Of a stretch of 64,000 bases of DNA, positions 1-11,049 are shown one piece after another; the stretch's first letter is position 1, and each line of letters opens with the position of its first letter. Source of the DNA: Adiantum capillus-veneris (lineage: Eukaryota > Streptophyta > Polypodiopsida > Polypodiales > Pteridaceae); assembly GCA_014529385.2 (NCBI GenBank), contig CM043962.1, forward strand, positions 48,434,598-48,498,597. Direction: 5' to 3'. The notes under the pieces were generated by a model. That model had not been told where the DNA came from. It made no database searches and saw nothing but the letters and a program-made list of their open reading frames with translations. The position numbers were made by a program, and so were the translations under genes.

Positions 1-2330
1 CTCTCTATGTTTGAATAGAGTTATCTTGGAAAAGTGGTGGACCTTGGAACAAAAACCCCATGTAAAACATATCATGGGCATTACAAGTGGTGAGAAAAAA
101 TACCATTCAATATATAACCTTATAGGTTGGACAAGTGGTGGACCTTAACACCCAATTATTCTTAATATAATGACATAGAGTGGATAAGTGGTGAAATTGG
201 GACCAAACCTACTAGGGAAATAGGTTGGACAAGTGGTGGACCTTGAATGTAAACGCCCCATGTACAAAATATCACTCATGCTACTAGAAATAATTTGGTA
301 TTAAGGTCCATGTTTCAATGCAGCCTAGCTTGGAAAAGTGGTGGACCTTTGTTTCTCTCTATGTTTCAATAGATTTATCTTGGACAAGTGGTGTACCTTG
401 GAACAAAACCCCCATGTAAATCATGTCATGGGCATTACAAGTGGTGAGAAAAAATACCATTCAAGCTATAACATTATAGGTTGGACAAGTGGTGGACCTT
501 AACACCTAATTCCTCTTAATATAATGACATAGAGTGGACAAGTGGTGAATCATGAGACCAAACCTACTAGGGATAATAGGTTGGACAAGTGGTGAACCTT
601 GAATGTAAACCCCCCATGTACAAAAAATTATGGGTATTGGGTATTTCAATGGAGCCTAGCAACTTGGAGACATGGTGGAGCTTATTTCTCTCCATGTTTC
701 AATGGAGCCTATCTAGGAGAAACAGTGGAGGTTCCTTCTCTCCATGTTTCAATGAGCCTAGCTTGGACAAGTGGTGGACCTTTCTTTCTCTATATGTTTT
801 AATAGAGTTAGCTTGGACAAGTGGTGGACCTTGGAATGAAACCCCCATGTAAAACATATCATGGGCATTTCAAGTGGTGAGAAAGGATACTATTTAAAAT
901 ATAACCTTATAGGCTGGACAAGTGGTGGACCTTAACACATATTTCTTCTTAATATAATGACATAGAGTGTACAAGTGGTGAATCTTGAGACCAAACCACT
1001 CTTGCTACTAGGGATAATAGGTTGGACAAGTGGTGGACCTTGAATGTAAACCCCTCATGTACAAAATTATGGGTTTAGGGTATTTCAATGGAGCCTAGCT
1101 TGGAGACATGGTGGAGATTGCTTCTCTCAATGTTTCAATGGAACCTATCTTGGAGAAATGGTGGATCATCCTTCTCTCCATGTTTCAATGGAGCCTATCT
1201 TGGACAAGTGGTGGACCTTTGCTTCTCTCTATGTTTTAATGGAGTTAGCTTGGACAAGTGGTGGGTCTTGGAACAAAACCCCTTTGTAAAACATAGCATG
1301 GACATTACAAGTGATGAGGAAAAATATCATTCAAGATATAACCTTATAGGTTGGAAAAGTGGTGATGGACCTTGACAAGTGGTGAAGGATACCATTTAAG
1401 ATATACCCTTATAGGTTGGACAAGTGGTGGACCTTAACACCCAGTTATTCTTAATATAATGACATAGAGTGGATAAGTGGTGAATCTTAAGACCAAATCA
1501 CTCATGCTACTAGGTATAATACGTTAGAGAAGTGGTAGACCTTGAATGTAAACACCCCATGTACAAAATATCATGGTTTTAGGGTGTTTCAATGGAGCCT
1601 AGAATCTCGGAGACATGGTAGATCTTGATTCTTTCCATGTTTGAATGGCACCTATCTTGGAAAAATGATGGAGGTTACTTCTCTCCATACTTCAACGGAG
1701 CCTAGCTTTGACAAGTGGTGAACCTTTGCTTCTCTCTATGTTTGAATAGAGTTAGCTTGGACAAGTGGTGGACCTTTGCTTCTCTCTATGTTTGAATAGA
1801 GTTAGCTTGGACAAGTGGTGGACCTTGGAATGAAACCCCCGTGTAAAACATATCATGGGCATTTCAAGTGGTGAGAAAGGATACCATTTAAGATATAACC
1901 TTATAGGTTGGACAAGTGGTGGACCTTAATACATAGTTCTTCTTAATATAATGACATAGAGTGTACAAGTGGTGTATCTTGAGACCAAACCACTCGTGCT
2001 ACTAGGGATCCTAGCTTGGACAAGTGGTGGACCTTGGAAAAAAGTCCCCCTGTACAACATAGCTGAGTTTTTTCATGTTTTAATGGAAGAGAGATTCGAC
2101 AAATGGTGGAGCTTGCTTATCTCCATGTGGATTTTAGAACTAGCTTGGACAAGTGGTGGAGCTTTGCTTTTTTACTCTTCATAATACAATGATGTATAGG
2201 TTGGTTACATGGTGAATCTTAAGGCCAAACCTCCCATCTTACTAGAGATGATAGGTTGGACAAGTGGTCAACCTTCTATCATTTCTCCATGCCTATAATT
2301 AGACAATTAGTAGAACTAGCATCTTTCTAT
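1..2330 (-). repeat. Satellite block, inverted relative to the main array
   Basis: The box TTGGACAAGTGGTGGACC recurs every 40-60 bases between conserved spacers, for example those around TTTCAATGGAGCC and ACATAGAGTG. The anchor GTTGGACAAGTGGTGRACCTTGAATG appears near 220, 580 and 1020, giving a monomer of about 440 bp with shorter deletion variants. This is the reverse complement of the array at 11-21.7 kb. Open frames here are only translations of the repeat, rich in WWTF or WTSGGP, and are not genes. The block decays after about 2.3 kb. Confidence 0.9.
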
Positions 2331-2399
2331 GTTGTCTAGAGCTGAGCTTGGACAAGTAGTGGACCTTGCTACTCTCTTCCCTTGGATTATTAGTTTGAA

Positions 2400-3150
2400 G
2401 ACTCATTATATATACTTGCTTAGATCTATATAATTACTCATTAGTTAGGTTACAAGTGGGTATGTAATTTGTTAGCCTCAAGGGACTTTGAATATTGAAT
2501 AGTAAGAAAGTCAAGTGCTGGTTTGAAGATCTTTTGCTTATCTAAACTAGACTCTAACTCAATAATAAGTTTCATAAGTTCCACGAATTGTCCTATCTAG
2601 GCTCCAAAAGAGTCTTAATTGGTTTGTGCTAGATTCTAACTTCCTTGATGGGGTAGAATCCTAGAAAAATGAGGCACTATAAGTTTTACCTTAGCTCAAA
2701 TGGATTTTTCACTTAAACTCGACTGCAATTTGGCTATCTAGTCTTTGTCTCGATGGAGTTTAACACTAGATACATAGTAGTGATATTTAAGCTTCATGTC
2801 TCTTCACTTGATCGAGATATGAGACCATACTTTCAAGGTCACCACTTGTCTTACCTAAAGACCAATGTGAGACATGGGAGCAAGAAAGCCATCCGATATT
2901 GTTTTAAGGACTATTACATAGGCAATCAATAACTTAAGTAAAGCAAAAAGACTTGGATCTTTCACAATTAATAACTTAAGTAAAGCCAAAAAGACTTGGA
3001 TCTTTGACAGTTTTTTTCAAACTAAAAAAGCACAATCTCATGCTAACAAAACTATAAATCACAATTGAAAGGTTTGAACAAGAAAAAGATCAACAATCTT
3101 AATAAGAAGGATACTTTTCATTTCATTTGATGATTACAAACTAAAATAAA
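2400..3150. other. Intergenic stretch, no feature seen
   Basis: AT-rich sequence without a supported gene. It has one short local duplication, an AATAACTTAAGTAAAGC segment followed by AAGACTTGGATCTTT, repeated near 2930 and 2968. It lies downstream of the phosphatase-like gene and could hold its 3' untranslated region or simple intergenic DNA. Confidence 0.5.
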
Positions 3151-3155
3151 GTCTC

Positions 3156-3263
3156 TCAAGAAATTGATAAACAAAAAATGTAGGTGACTGCTTCATTATT
3201 TTGAGCAAAAATATCAAAATCTCTATTGATTGAGCTCCATCTAGTAGTATCCTTTGTAAGATC
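3156..3263 (-). CDS. Possible 3' exon of the phosphatase-like gene
   Basis: On the minus strand a good splice acceptor (pyrimidine tract then CTTGCAG) ends at 3264. It is followed by an open stretch of about 35 codons beginning DLTKDTTRWSSI and ending in a stop at 3156. It lies about 95 bases after the stop of the FCP1-like exon, where a donor-like AAG|GTACTA overlaps the TAA. I could not find a junction that fuses the two frames cleanly, so this may be an alternative 3' exon, untranslated sequence or chance. Confidence 0.3.
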   Translation of the reverse strand, partial: DLTKDTTRWSSINRDFDIFAQNNEAVTYIFCLSIS

Positions 3264-3357
3264 CTGCAAGAAGGAATAAAAAGAAAGATTTGTTAGATAC
3301 CATGCACATGAGTGTTCAAGCATGTGTATCAAGAATATATGACATGTCACTAGTACC

Positions 3358-4557
3358 TTAGGGTTGCTTTCTATCCAGCCTTAGAAGATTGTTCTCAGCT
3401 TTCACCTTATTTATATAAGCCTTTGCTGTGGTTGCCTTCAAAACTCCTTTTGTGTTACAACCCAATTGCCTAGCTAAAGTGGTCAATTGTGACGCCTTCA
3501 TGCTTTCAATGGGTGTACGCTCCTTTGCCAAGATCTCTTGTATTTGGGCTCTTCTCATTTCATTGCGGTGGCTTGTGTCACTTGCATCTTCAATGATAGT
3601 TTCATCTCTGTCACCTTTTGCAGGTGGTATTCTTCTTGTAAAGAACACCTTAGCTGACCAAACATCATTTTTCTGCTTCCAATACTCCATGATTTGTTTG
3701 TATTCACTATCATTTGTCACTATAGGTTGTCCATAACGATTAGAAGCAATTAAATCACGCACATCCCTTCTCTCATCAAGCTGAATCAAGTATGGCAGTA
3801 GCTCCTCCAAGAGCATATTGTCAACCATCTTCTCAGCATCAAATTGTGGTGGAAAAATGCAATTGTTTGCTGGTGAAATACATCCCTTGTAAGGAGAGTC
3901 ATCAATAAGCACTGTTCTTTGTGGATCACATTCAAACCCCATGGCAATTTTGGCTAGAGGCTTGAACATTGCCTCAACGTTTGGATTGTCGGGTCTAAAC
4001 AATTTTTGAGTTTGAGCGGTGTAGCAAACATCTTGCGACCAAATTGCAAAGAAAGGCAATGTATCCTCAGCTAAGTTGTTTAGTGCTGCAAGGATTTGAT
4101 ACACATTATTCCTAGTAGCTGTCGACCAAATTGCAACATTAAACCTTTGTAAAATAGTCTTCAAGAATTGGATGCAACCTGGCCTGAGTATAATATATCT
4201 TTTTGAATCCATTTGCACTGAGTTGTGGTGTGAGGATGGTTGAGGGGAACGTTTCAACAATAGACCATTTAAATCCAATATAATTGTAAGCATGGATTTC
4301 TCAACATCTACGCTACATGACGTAGTACCAATTGGCAATAGCTCGTGAGTGGACTTTTCAGTCTCTTTTGATGTATGTTGCATTTTTGAAGCATCGATTT
4401 CTTGGTTCTCATTATTGGAAGCTTGCTCAAGTTGCACAACACTAGACTCTAGTATAGAAATATCATCCATCTTGGGCACTTTAGAAACCATAGAATCTAT
4501 GGATTCTATAGTTGTTGACTGAACCATAGGAGCATTATCCATCCCAGTTTGTGAATC
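3358..4557 (-). CDS. FCP1/NIF-type HAD phosphatase-like protein
   Basis: An undamaged frame of about 400 codons. Residue numbers count from the first codon of the open frame at 4572. The first ~90 residues are Ser/Thr/Glu-rich and probably disordered. The HAD fold follows: motif I as DLNGLL at 100-105, IWSTAT at 148-153 (motif II) and VLIDDSPYKG at 221-230 (motif III with two Asp). The pattern and spacing match FCP1-homology/NLI-interacting-factor domains, which dephosphorylate phosphoproteins. The second Asp of the usual DxDx(T/V) motif is Asn, as in some plant DLNG-type members as I recall, so activity is uncertain. A tract ending TTTTCTTAG gives an acceptor at about 4558, so either an upstream exon exists or translation starts at the Met of MDNAPMVQ (about 4542). 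A Lys-rich tail after 330 may bind nucleic acid. The nearest upstream neighbour is the SET exon. Confidence 0.8.
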   Translation of the reverse strand, partial: DSQTGMDNAPMVQSTTIESIDSMVSKVPKMDDISILESSVVQLEQASNNENQEIDASKMQHTSKETEKSTHELLPIGTTSCSVDVEKSMLTIILDLNGLLLKRSPQPSSHHNSVQMDSKRYIILRPGCIQFLKTILQRFNVAIWSTATRNNVYQILAALNNLAEDTLPFFAIWSQDVCYTAQTQKLFRPDNPNVEAMFKPLAKIAMGFECDPQRTVLIDDSPYKGCISPANNCIFPPQFDAEKMVDNMLLEELLPYLIQLDERRDVRDLIASNRYGQPIVTNDSEYKQIMEYWKQKNDVWSAKVFFTRRIPPAKGDRDETIIEDASDTSHRNEMRRAQIQEILAKERTPIESMKASQLTTLARQLGCNTKGVLKATTAKAYINKVKAENNLLRLDRKQP

Positions 4558-4572
4558 TAAGAAAACACACAC

Positions 4573-5198
4573 ACAAATGGTATCTCAAAACCACTAGAAT
4601 TTTATTCACCATATTTATATGTAGAACTCCTAGTAAGAAATTTATTTAAGGTAAAGTCGTTGTTAGAATCCTTGCAACCATTTTCAGCATTCGTACACCA
4701 AACACCACTTGTCTAAAATACAATCTACTAACTCAACATTTTCCATCCTACACTTTATTAAAGATGAGTACTTAAAGTGAAAACTAAAAGCCACCCTTGT
4801 TGAGGAAACATGGATACAAGGTCCACCAAATGTCCAACCTAGACTACAAGAAAATAATTAGAGATTTGGCTTAGATTTGGATTCAAAGGCCACCACTTAT
4901 TCAAGTAAGATAACTCCACTTGTTTAAGACAGTAATGTTTGAAGCCCCACCACTTGTCCAACCTAGACATTGATTAAATTTTGGTAAGATTTATCACAAA
5001 TCTAGAGTAGAATCAAGATTCTATGGCCAAGGTAGTCAAATATGTTAGACAACACACAAAGCATAAGAGCACTCTAGATTCTCGTTGAGCATAAACTAAA
5101 CAATAATCAAATGTTATATTCACTTGAGATTTCATCCATGAAAAATGAAAATGATGCATGTACTTGAGATTTCCATCCATGTACAATACTTTACAATG
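4573..5198. repeat. Intergenic DNA with isolated satellite boxes
   Basis: No gene seen. Three degenerate copies of the satellite box lie near 4820, 4890 and 4950 (variants of CCACCACTTGTCCAACCTAG), in the plus orientation found in the main array. This shows that the box is also scattered as single copies between genes. Confidence 0.6.
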
Positions 5199-5758
5199 TC
5201 AAGTAAAGTTATAGTCAGCAAACAACTCTTCTCCTGCTTCAACTTGACAAATAGTCTCAATGCATACATGGCCATATTCTTCTGACTTGATGTGTGAAGA
5301 GGTGCATTTATGCCAAGGTGGCAAATTTGGATCAAATGTATAGCGTACGTTGGGACAGACATTTGTACTGTGAGAACTATTTATATAGCCCGACACGTTT
5401 CCTTCTTCTACACAACCAATAATGTATGATTGATCTTCCTCTTCTTCTATGTTTGGATCCTCTAGAAGAGAATATTTATAAGCTCTTGGAAATATTTTGC
5501 ATATCTTTTTCCAGTCTTGAAATCTATACTTATGCCCTCCATAGTTTAGAATAGTCAAACCACTTTCCAGGGTAGTATGCACAAATAGCCCATAACCAGC
5601 TCCTTCAATACATGAAAGTCGCACTTCAAAATCCACACCGTTAATATGGAAAATTACATCTTTGGGAATAGGAAAAGTTGGTGTCCCAAAAGGATCTTCA
5701 TGCCAATCATAGTGTGAAATACATCTAGTTTTTATATCACTTAACTCCTTTGTGTCTG
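5199..5758 (-). CDS. SET-domain protein (terminal exon)
   Basis: An acceptor (TTCTTTTTGCAG) at about 5758 opens an uninterrupted frame of about 186 codons to the stop at 5199. It starts TKELSDIKTRC and leads into a SET domain. The order GAGYGLFV, a Gly-Tyr turn (LNYGG), GCVEEGNVSGYIN, SSHSTNVCPN and GEELFADYNF matches the SET core, including the pseudoknot region and the C-terminal GEEL.xDY motif. SET enzymes methylate lysines, usually on histones, using SAM. The usual NHSCxPN is altered here to SSHSTNVCPN with extra residues. There is no post-SET cysteine cluster because the frame stops right after the DYNF motif. The 5' exons are not identified. Activity is therefore uncertain, but the frame is intact, unlike the neighbouring relic at 8.3-11 kb. 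Confidence 0.75.
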
Positions 5759-5799
5759 CAAAAAGAAGAAAATATTATGCATAAAATAATGACAATATC

Positions 5800-7870
5800 A
5801 AAGAAAGATATCATTATTTTATAGTCCAATAGGTCCATTGTATGGAAGACTTAGAGTGCCTCTTACATGGTGCCTCCAAGGTTTCCAAAAAATAAAATCA
5901 TTGGAAAAAAAAGGCCACTGTGTCTCCAATCTATTGCCCATTTGAAGCATAGAGAGAACCAAGGTCCACCACTTGTCCAAGCTAGACATGGAGCATTGAC
6001 ACAAGATCCAACACTTATCCAAGAACCCTATAGTATATGTGGTAACATGGGATGCATTGATGCAACAAAAGTAGTCTAGCCTCCTCATCCATCTCTTTTT
6101 TCTTGTAGCCTAGAGGGATTAGTTTCAAGGTCTATCACTAGTCAAAAACTACACATAGAACATTGATACAAGGTTCCACCACATGTGAAACCTATCATCT
6201 CTAGTAGCATGGATGGTTTGATATCAAGGTTCATCGCGTGTCCTACCTATACTCTATTGTAGCATATAGATTCTGGTTTGGTGGTACTACACTTGTCCAA
6301 ACTTGGCTTGTTGTTGATATCTGGAGGTAATCAAGGGTCCTCCACTTGTCCAAGTTAGGCATATAAAACAATTGCAAGGTCCACCATGTGTACAACATAT
6401 GATTGATTATAGCATGCATGGTCTTATTTCATGGGCAACCATCTTCTCTCCAACATGTGTCCAACCTCGGCTCCATTGAAGCATGGAGAGAAGCAAGGTC
6501 CACCACTTATCAAAGCTATTATTTTCTCCCAGTGCTTTCAAAACCCATAATACGTTGTACATGGGGGGGGGGATTCTTGTTTCAAGGTCCACCCCTTGGC
6601 TAAGATTGGATCCATTGAAACATAAAGAGAAGCAAGCTCTACCATTTGTCCAAGCTAGGAGCCATTGAAACATGAAAACCCCATAATATGTTGTATACGG
6701 GGGGTGTTTTTCAAGGTCTACCACTTGTCTAAGCTATGGTCCATTGGAACATGGAGAGAAGCAAAGCTCCACCACTTTTCTAAGCTAGGATCCATTGAAA
6801 CATGGAGAGAAGCAAGCTCCATTGTTTGTCTAAGCTAGGCTCCATTGGAACATGGAGAAAACAAGCTCCACCACTTGCCTATTATTGCATAGAGATTCTG
6901 GTTTGAAGGTCCACCACTTGTCCAACCTTGCCTTCATGTATGGAGATAATCAAGAGTGCAATGCTTCTCTAAGCTAGGGACATAAAAGAGTTTCAAGGTC
7001 CACTACATATACGATCTATGATGGGTTGTAGCATGGGAGGTTTCATTTTAAGGTTGACCACTTCTCCAGCTCCGCTTGTCCAACCTCAGATCCATTGAAG
7101 AATGGAGAATAAAGGTGTACCAACTCTCCAAAATAGGCAAGACAATCTCTATAAAACCCATGAATTGTTATATTTTGCTATGCTGTGGAGTTTTGTTTGA
7201 AGTTCCACTCCTTATCCAAGCTACAATCCATTGAAGCATGGACTAAGTAAGATATATCTCTAGTCCTAAGATAGGATCCATTGAAACATAGAGAGAATCA
7301 AGGTCCACCACTTGTCCAAGCTATGCATGGGTAATTGATATAAGGGACCACTATCGTTTTCACCTATACTATGCTTATCATGGATGGTTTCATATCCCAC
7401 CAATTTTCCAACCTATTTAGTAGGTTGTATTATGGGGGTTTGGTTTCAAGGTACTTCACTTGTCTAAGGTGGGTTCCATTGAACCATGGAGAGAAACTAT
7501 GTTACCACTTGTCTGAAATATGCTCCTTTAAAACATAAAAACAAGGTCCACCACTTGTCCAAGCTAAAGTTTCTCTCCATTGAAGCATGGAGAGAAAACA
7601 GGTCTACCACCTGTCCAAAATATGCTCCATTGAAACATAAAAGCAAGGTCCACCACTTGTCCAAGCTTAACTATAACAAATGGGTGTTGGTTACAAGTGT
7701 ACCACACTTGTCTAAACTTGCTCTTCTAGTATTTATGCAAGGTCTACCACATGTCCAGCTATATGAGCTTGTTTTGAAGGTCTACACACTCTTGAAATTA
7801 GGATCCTGTGTAAGGTCCACCTTTTGTCAAGCTATGCATTTAATGAGTACTAAAACTAAGTAAATTGCAG
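5800..7870 (+). repeat. Degenerate satellite in main-array orientation
   Basis: Repeated GGTCCACCACTTGTCCAA boxes with spacers such as CTCCATTGAAACATGGAGAGAAGC, but more diverged and less regular than at 11-21.7 kb. The polarity is opposite to the 1-2.3 kb block. The SET/phosphatase gene pair therefore sits between oppositely oriented repeats. Open frames on either strand are repeat translations. Confidence 0.85.
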
Positions 7871-8260
7871 TACTTAAATACTTTCCAAGCTCATTAAGAT
7901 TTTGGTCTCTAAGGCCGGCCACCACCACATGTCTAATCTATGCTCTAATTGATTACTTATGCTTGTTCTCAAAGTCCAAACATAAGCTCCCTTCTAGCAA
8001 GGTTAGTTTAAATTCCAGCACCTGTCTAAGCTAGGTTCAATTTATGAAGCATCACCATTTAACCATGCTACGATCTAATTATCATATCAAGGGGGTATTG
8101 ATAAAAGGTCCAAAAACTTATTGAGTTCAAGCTCTTAAGTAATTAAGTCTTTGTGAGTATTAAATGTTATAGTTTTAGTCTACAGATCCACCATTCAAAA
8201 AACTCAAGTAATTTTACTATTTACATTCAAACCTTGAATGCTTGAGATAAAAAATACAAG
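7871..8260. other. Stretch without a gene
   Basis: AT-rich with two or three decayed boxes (for example near 7920). It may be intronic or the 3' flank of the minus-strand methyltransferase-like relic, whose last recognisable exon ends with a donor-like ACAC|GTATGT at about 8352. Confidence 0.4.
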
Positions 8261-8261
8261 C

Positions 8262-10994
8262 TCAATCAATACTATATAAAGAAAAATCTAACATTAAGAG
8301 TATCAAATCAGTAACAAGAAACACTAACATGCACAAGAAACTCAAAACATACGTGTCTCCATTTCCAAAAAGTCCTCCATTGACAGAGGATGTGTTGTTG
8401 TTGTTCTTCTTCTCTTTGTGGAGAGCACTCCTCTGTAACAGGCACAATGTCGCCTGATGCGAAGTGGATTGTTGAAGTCCAGCCCTTTTTTCTATATCTT
8501 CATGAGACTTAACAAAGTCTAGCAGCATGGTCTCCCATGTTTTTGCCTCCTCCACACTATCAATTAAGCAGATACTTCTTTTTTCTGTTGTATTCCTTCT
8601 TGTGCAACCAAGGAGCCATCACCAAAAACATCAACAAGCTTGCGGTCTTCAAAACAATATGTACGAATGTAGTGCTTGACCAAGCTCTTTTTTTGGCCTC
8701 CAAATATTGCAAAATCTGACATATCGTTATCTGCTACTTGAAGAAGAGAACAATCAATTGGCATGGGATGTTCTCTCTGATTCTTCTTCTCAGGTCTTCA
8801 AATGCATTGCCTTGTCCCAAGAAGGCAAATAACTGTTAGGAATTGAATTGCTCCTTTGCAAGGAGCTGATGGAAAGTGATGCAATGCACCACAACAATGG
8901 TAGCTCAGATTATCTCCCATGGCGTGAAAGGCACATTGCAATTTTGTGAAGTTAGTGAAATCCACAAATGCAAGAAAGACAAATCTGGATCTGTTGACCT
9001 CCAGCAATAGCCAGATCCAATCCAAAGCATTGTTAAATGTCTCCTCACTCCACTTCAAATTGCCTCCAACGTTTTTTGTCATATCTAAAACACATAAGCC
9101 AATAGGCACTTTATTATTGAAGTGGCGCATCAAGTAGAGATTGCCTTCCATTTGTAGGCTCACCACATAGATTGACCATGGCAAATTCTAGGGCTCAGTT
9201 TTCTCCTTTTGAAGGTGAATTGCCCATTGCATGTATTTTATTGCTCCTTCTGGAAAAGCCATTTTCTTTGTTCCACGCGTCTAACTAGATCTGATCCATT
9301 CCTGCATAGCATTAAAATTGTTTTATAAACAACATCATTGATGTTATACATTTTGACCACTCCTCCCAGTCTTTACATGGTGAAGACTCATTCAATTGTT
9401 GAAGCCTTCAAGAAGTGCATCTTGAATCAATTTGTCTTGCTTCAACTGCTTGATTCGATCATACATGTCAGTTGCATCACCATCCTTTGCACTCTTTGAC
9501 AGTAAAATCTTCTCATCTCTAATCTCTTCTTGAATAGTCTTTACCTCTGATTCCTCAAGGCCACAAAGATATCTAAATACAGTTGTTGGGGGTTTCTTAT
9601 TCTCCTCTTCTAGATTTTCAATGATTTTTATCCAGCAATCATAAACTAAATCAGAGTACGTGACCATGTGTGCCTGTTTAGCAATCCAACTTGCTGCTGC
9701 TCATTCTTGCCAATCGAAGAAAAGCCTAAAAATAAATAGAGAAATAATTAAACTATTGAGCAATATTTGTTTATTAAAAACTATCAAAAAGACAAAGAAA
9801 ATAACTTACATCCCATCGGCACGAGATGCCATGTCCCCTCTGCAATTCACTTGCTGCCTTTGGTGGTCGTCCTGAGAAGATCCATTGACTCCGTAAATGT
9901 CTCAATATTTGGCTGTAAGGTTGCTTGACATACAAATGCCTGAGCCTCCTCATTTGCAATGGCAGATATAGCAGTTGCAACAAATGGAGGAGCATTCACA
10001 ACAATGCGAGCCTTTCTAAATTTATACACGCTAATCAGTCTTTCAAAGATCTCTTTGTTGTTTTGTTCATTGTGAAGCAAAACTTTTGCAGCATAGATTG
10101 AATGCTGCCCATCAAGAATCCAATAATGATAATCTTTAATTTTTTGCTCCTCTACCTCTTCTACTGCCAAAGAGTCCCCTTCTTTGATTTTGCATTTCGA
10201 ACAGGCATCAAATATGCACATGCTGCAGGCTTGTCGTACTCCGTGAAAATCCAAATAACACACTTTCAGCGTGTTTTTTATCCATAATACGTGCATTATA
10301 GTGATCAGGAGCAAGCCAACAATTTTGAATAGGGATATCAAATTCCCTATATTGGAAAGGAAAATAATTTATGTACTTATTCATTCCACCTGTATCTTTT
10401 TCTTGTCCTTTCATGGCCTCAGCTTCTAAAACATCTGGATCCACATTCTCATCTTTGACATTGAACCCTCTGTTGATGAGGATGCCAAAGATGCCTTGTC
10501 TACATCCAAATGGAGCTAGTTCGCTTAGCTTCTACTTTCTGCACTTTTGCTTGCTTCTTTGTGGATGGTGGTCGTGAAGCTTTCACCTTTTTTCGTTGTA
10601 GTGTGGCAATGATGGAGCTTTGAAGTTGATCTGCTGTGATATTTGGATTTGATTCTGCAAACTTCCATCCTCGAGAAAACATTGTCTCTTCTTTGTTTCT
10701 AGACATGCGCTCCAATGCATATGCTCCTGGAGATAGTTGAAATTCTAGATTCATTGGAACTAGAATGTCAATGCATTCACCTCTGGATGACTATCAACTA
10801 CAGAGACAGATGCTTCCACAACTTGTCCAACATCTTCAAACAAGCTGTCATTCTCCTTTTTGGCAATAATAGATGCACCTTTATGAAATTGTGCACCCTC
10901 TATACCATTGTATGTCCAAATACCATTTCCTAAGATCATTGCAAGTATAGTCAACTGAGACAGCAACCCTTGCAACCTGTTTTTTTGGAGCCAT
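8262..10994 (-). pseudogene. Decayed gene: ParB-like domain plus beta-class DNA methyltransferase-like domain
   Basis: The probable start is the Met at 10994 (MAPKKQVARVAV), five bases after an acceptor TTTCAG. Modules in order: an N-terminal region with FQLSPGAYALERM; a ParB/DGQHR-like stretch with HYNARIMD and YHYWILDGQHSIYAAK (about 10.1-10.3 kb); a segment with GKNEQQQVGLLNRHTW; a charged helical part (9392-9667); then at 8564-9184 a segment with CVLDMTKN where a DPPY-type motif IV is expected, REHP, and LVDVFGDGSLVAQEG resembling the C-terminal FxGxG motif I. Motif IV before motif I is the beta-class N6-adenine/N4-cytosine methyltransferase order. Frames change at least four times between 10.0 and 11.0 kb. 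In-frame stops lie at 9188-9190 (TAG) and 8798-8800 (TGA). A GTAAGT donor near 9807 and a TTTTAG acceptor near 9728 suggest a real intron. The degraded DPPY also argues against activity. The family assignment is inferred from motifs only. Confidence 0.5.
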
Positions 10995-11049
10995 CTTTCC
11001 TGAAACAAAAAAAACCAAATGTTATTTTAACATATACTTTTTTTGTAAT

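Noticed and set aside
3428-3736. Plus-strand frame of 102 codons opposite the phosphatase-like gene
   Set aside because: Antisense shadow of a well-supported minus-strand exon.
3358-10994. Endogenised giant-virus segment (SET, phosphatase and DNA methyltransferase-like genes together)
   Set aside because: Splice acceptors and an intron, a plant-like DLNG motif and absence of any viral hallmark gene in the window make ordinary plant or TE genes more likely.
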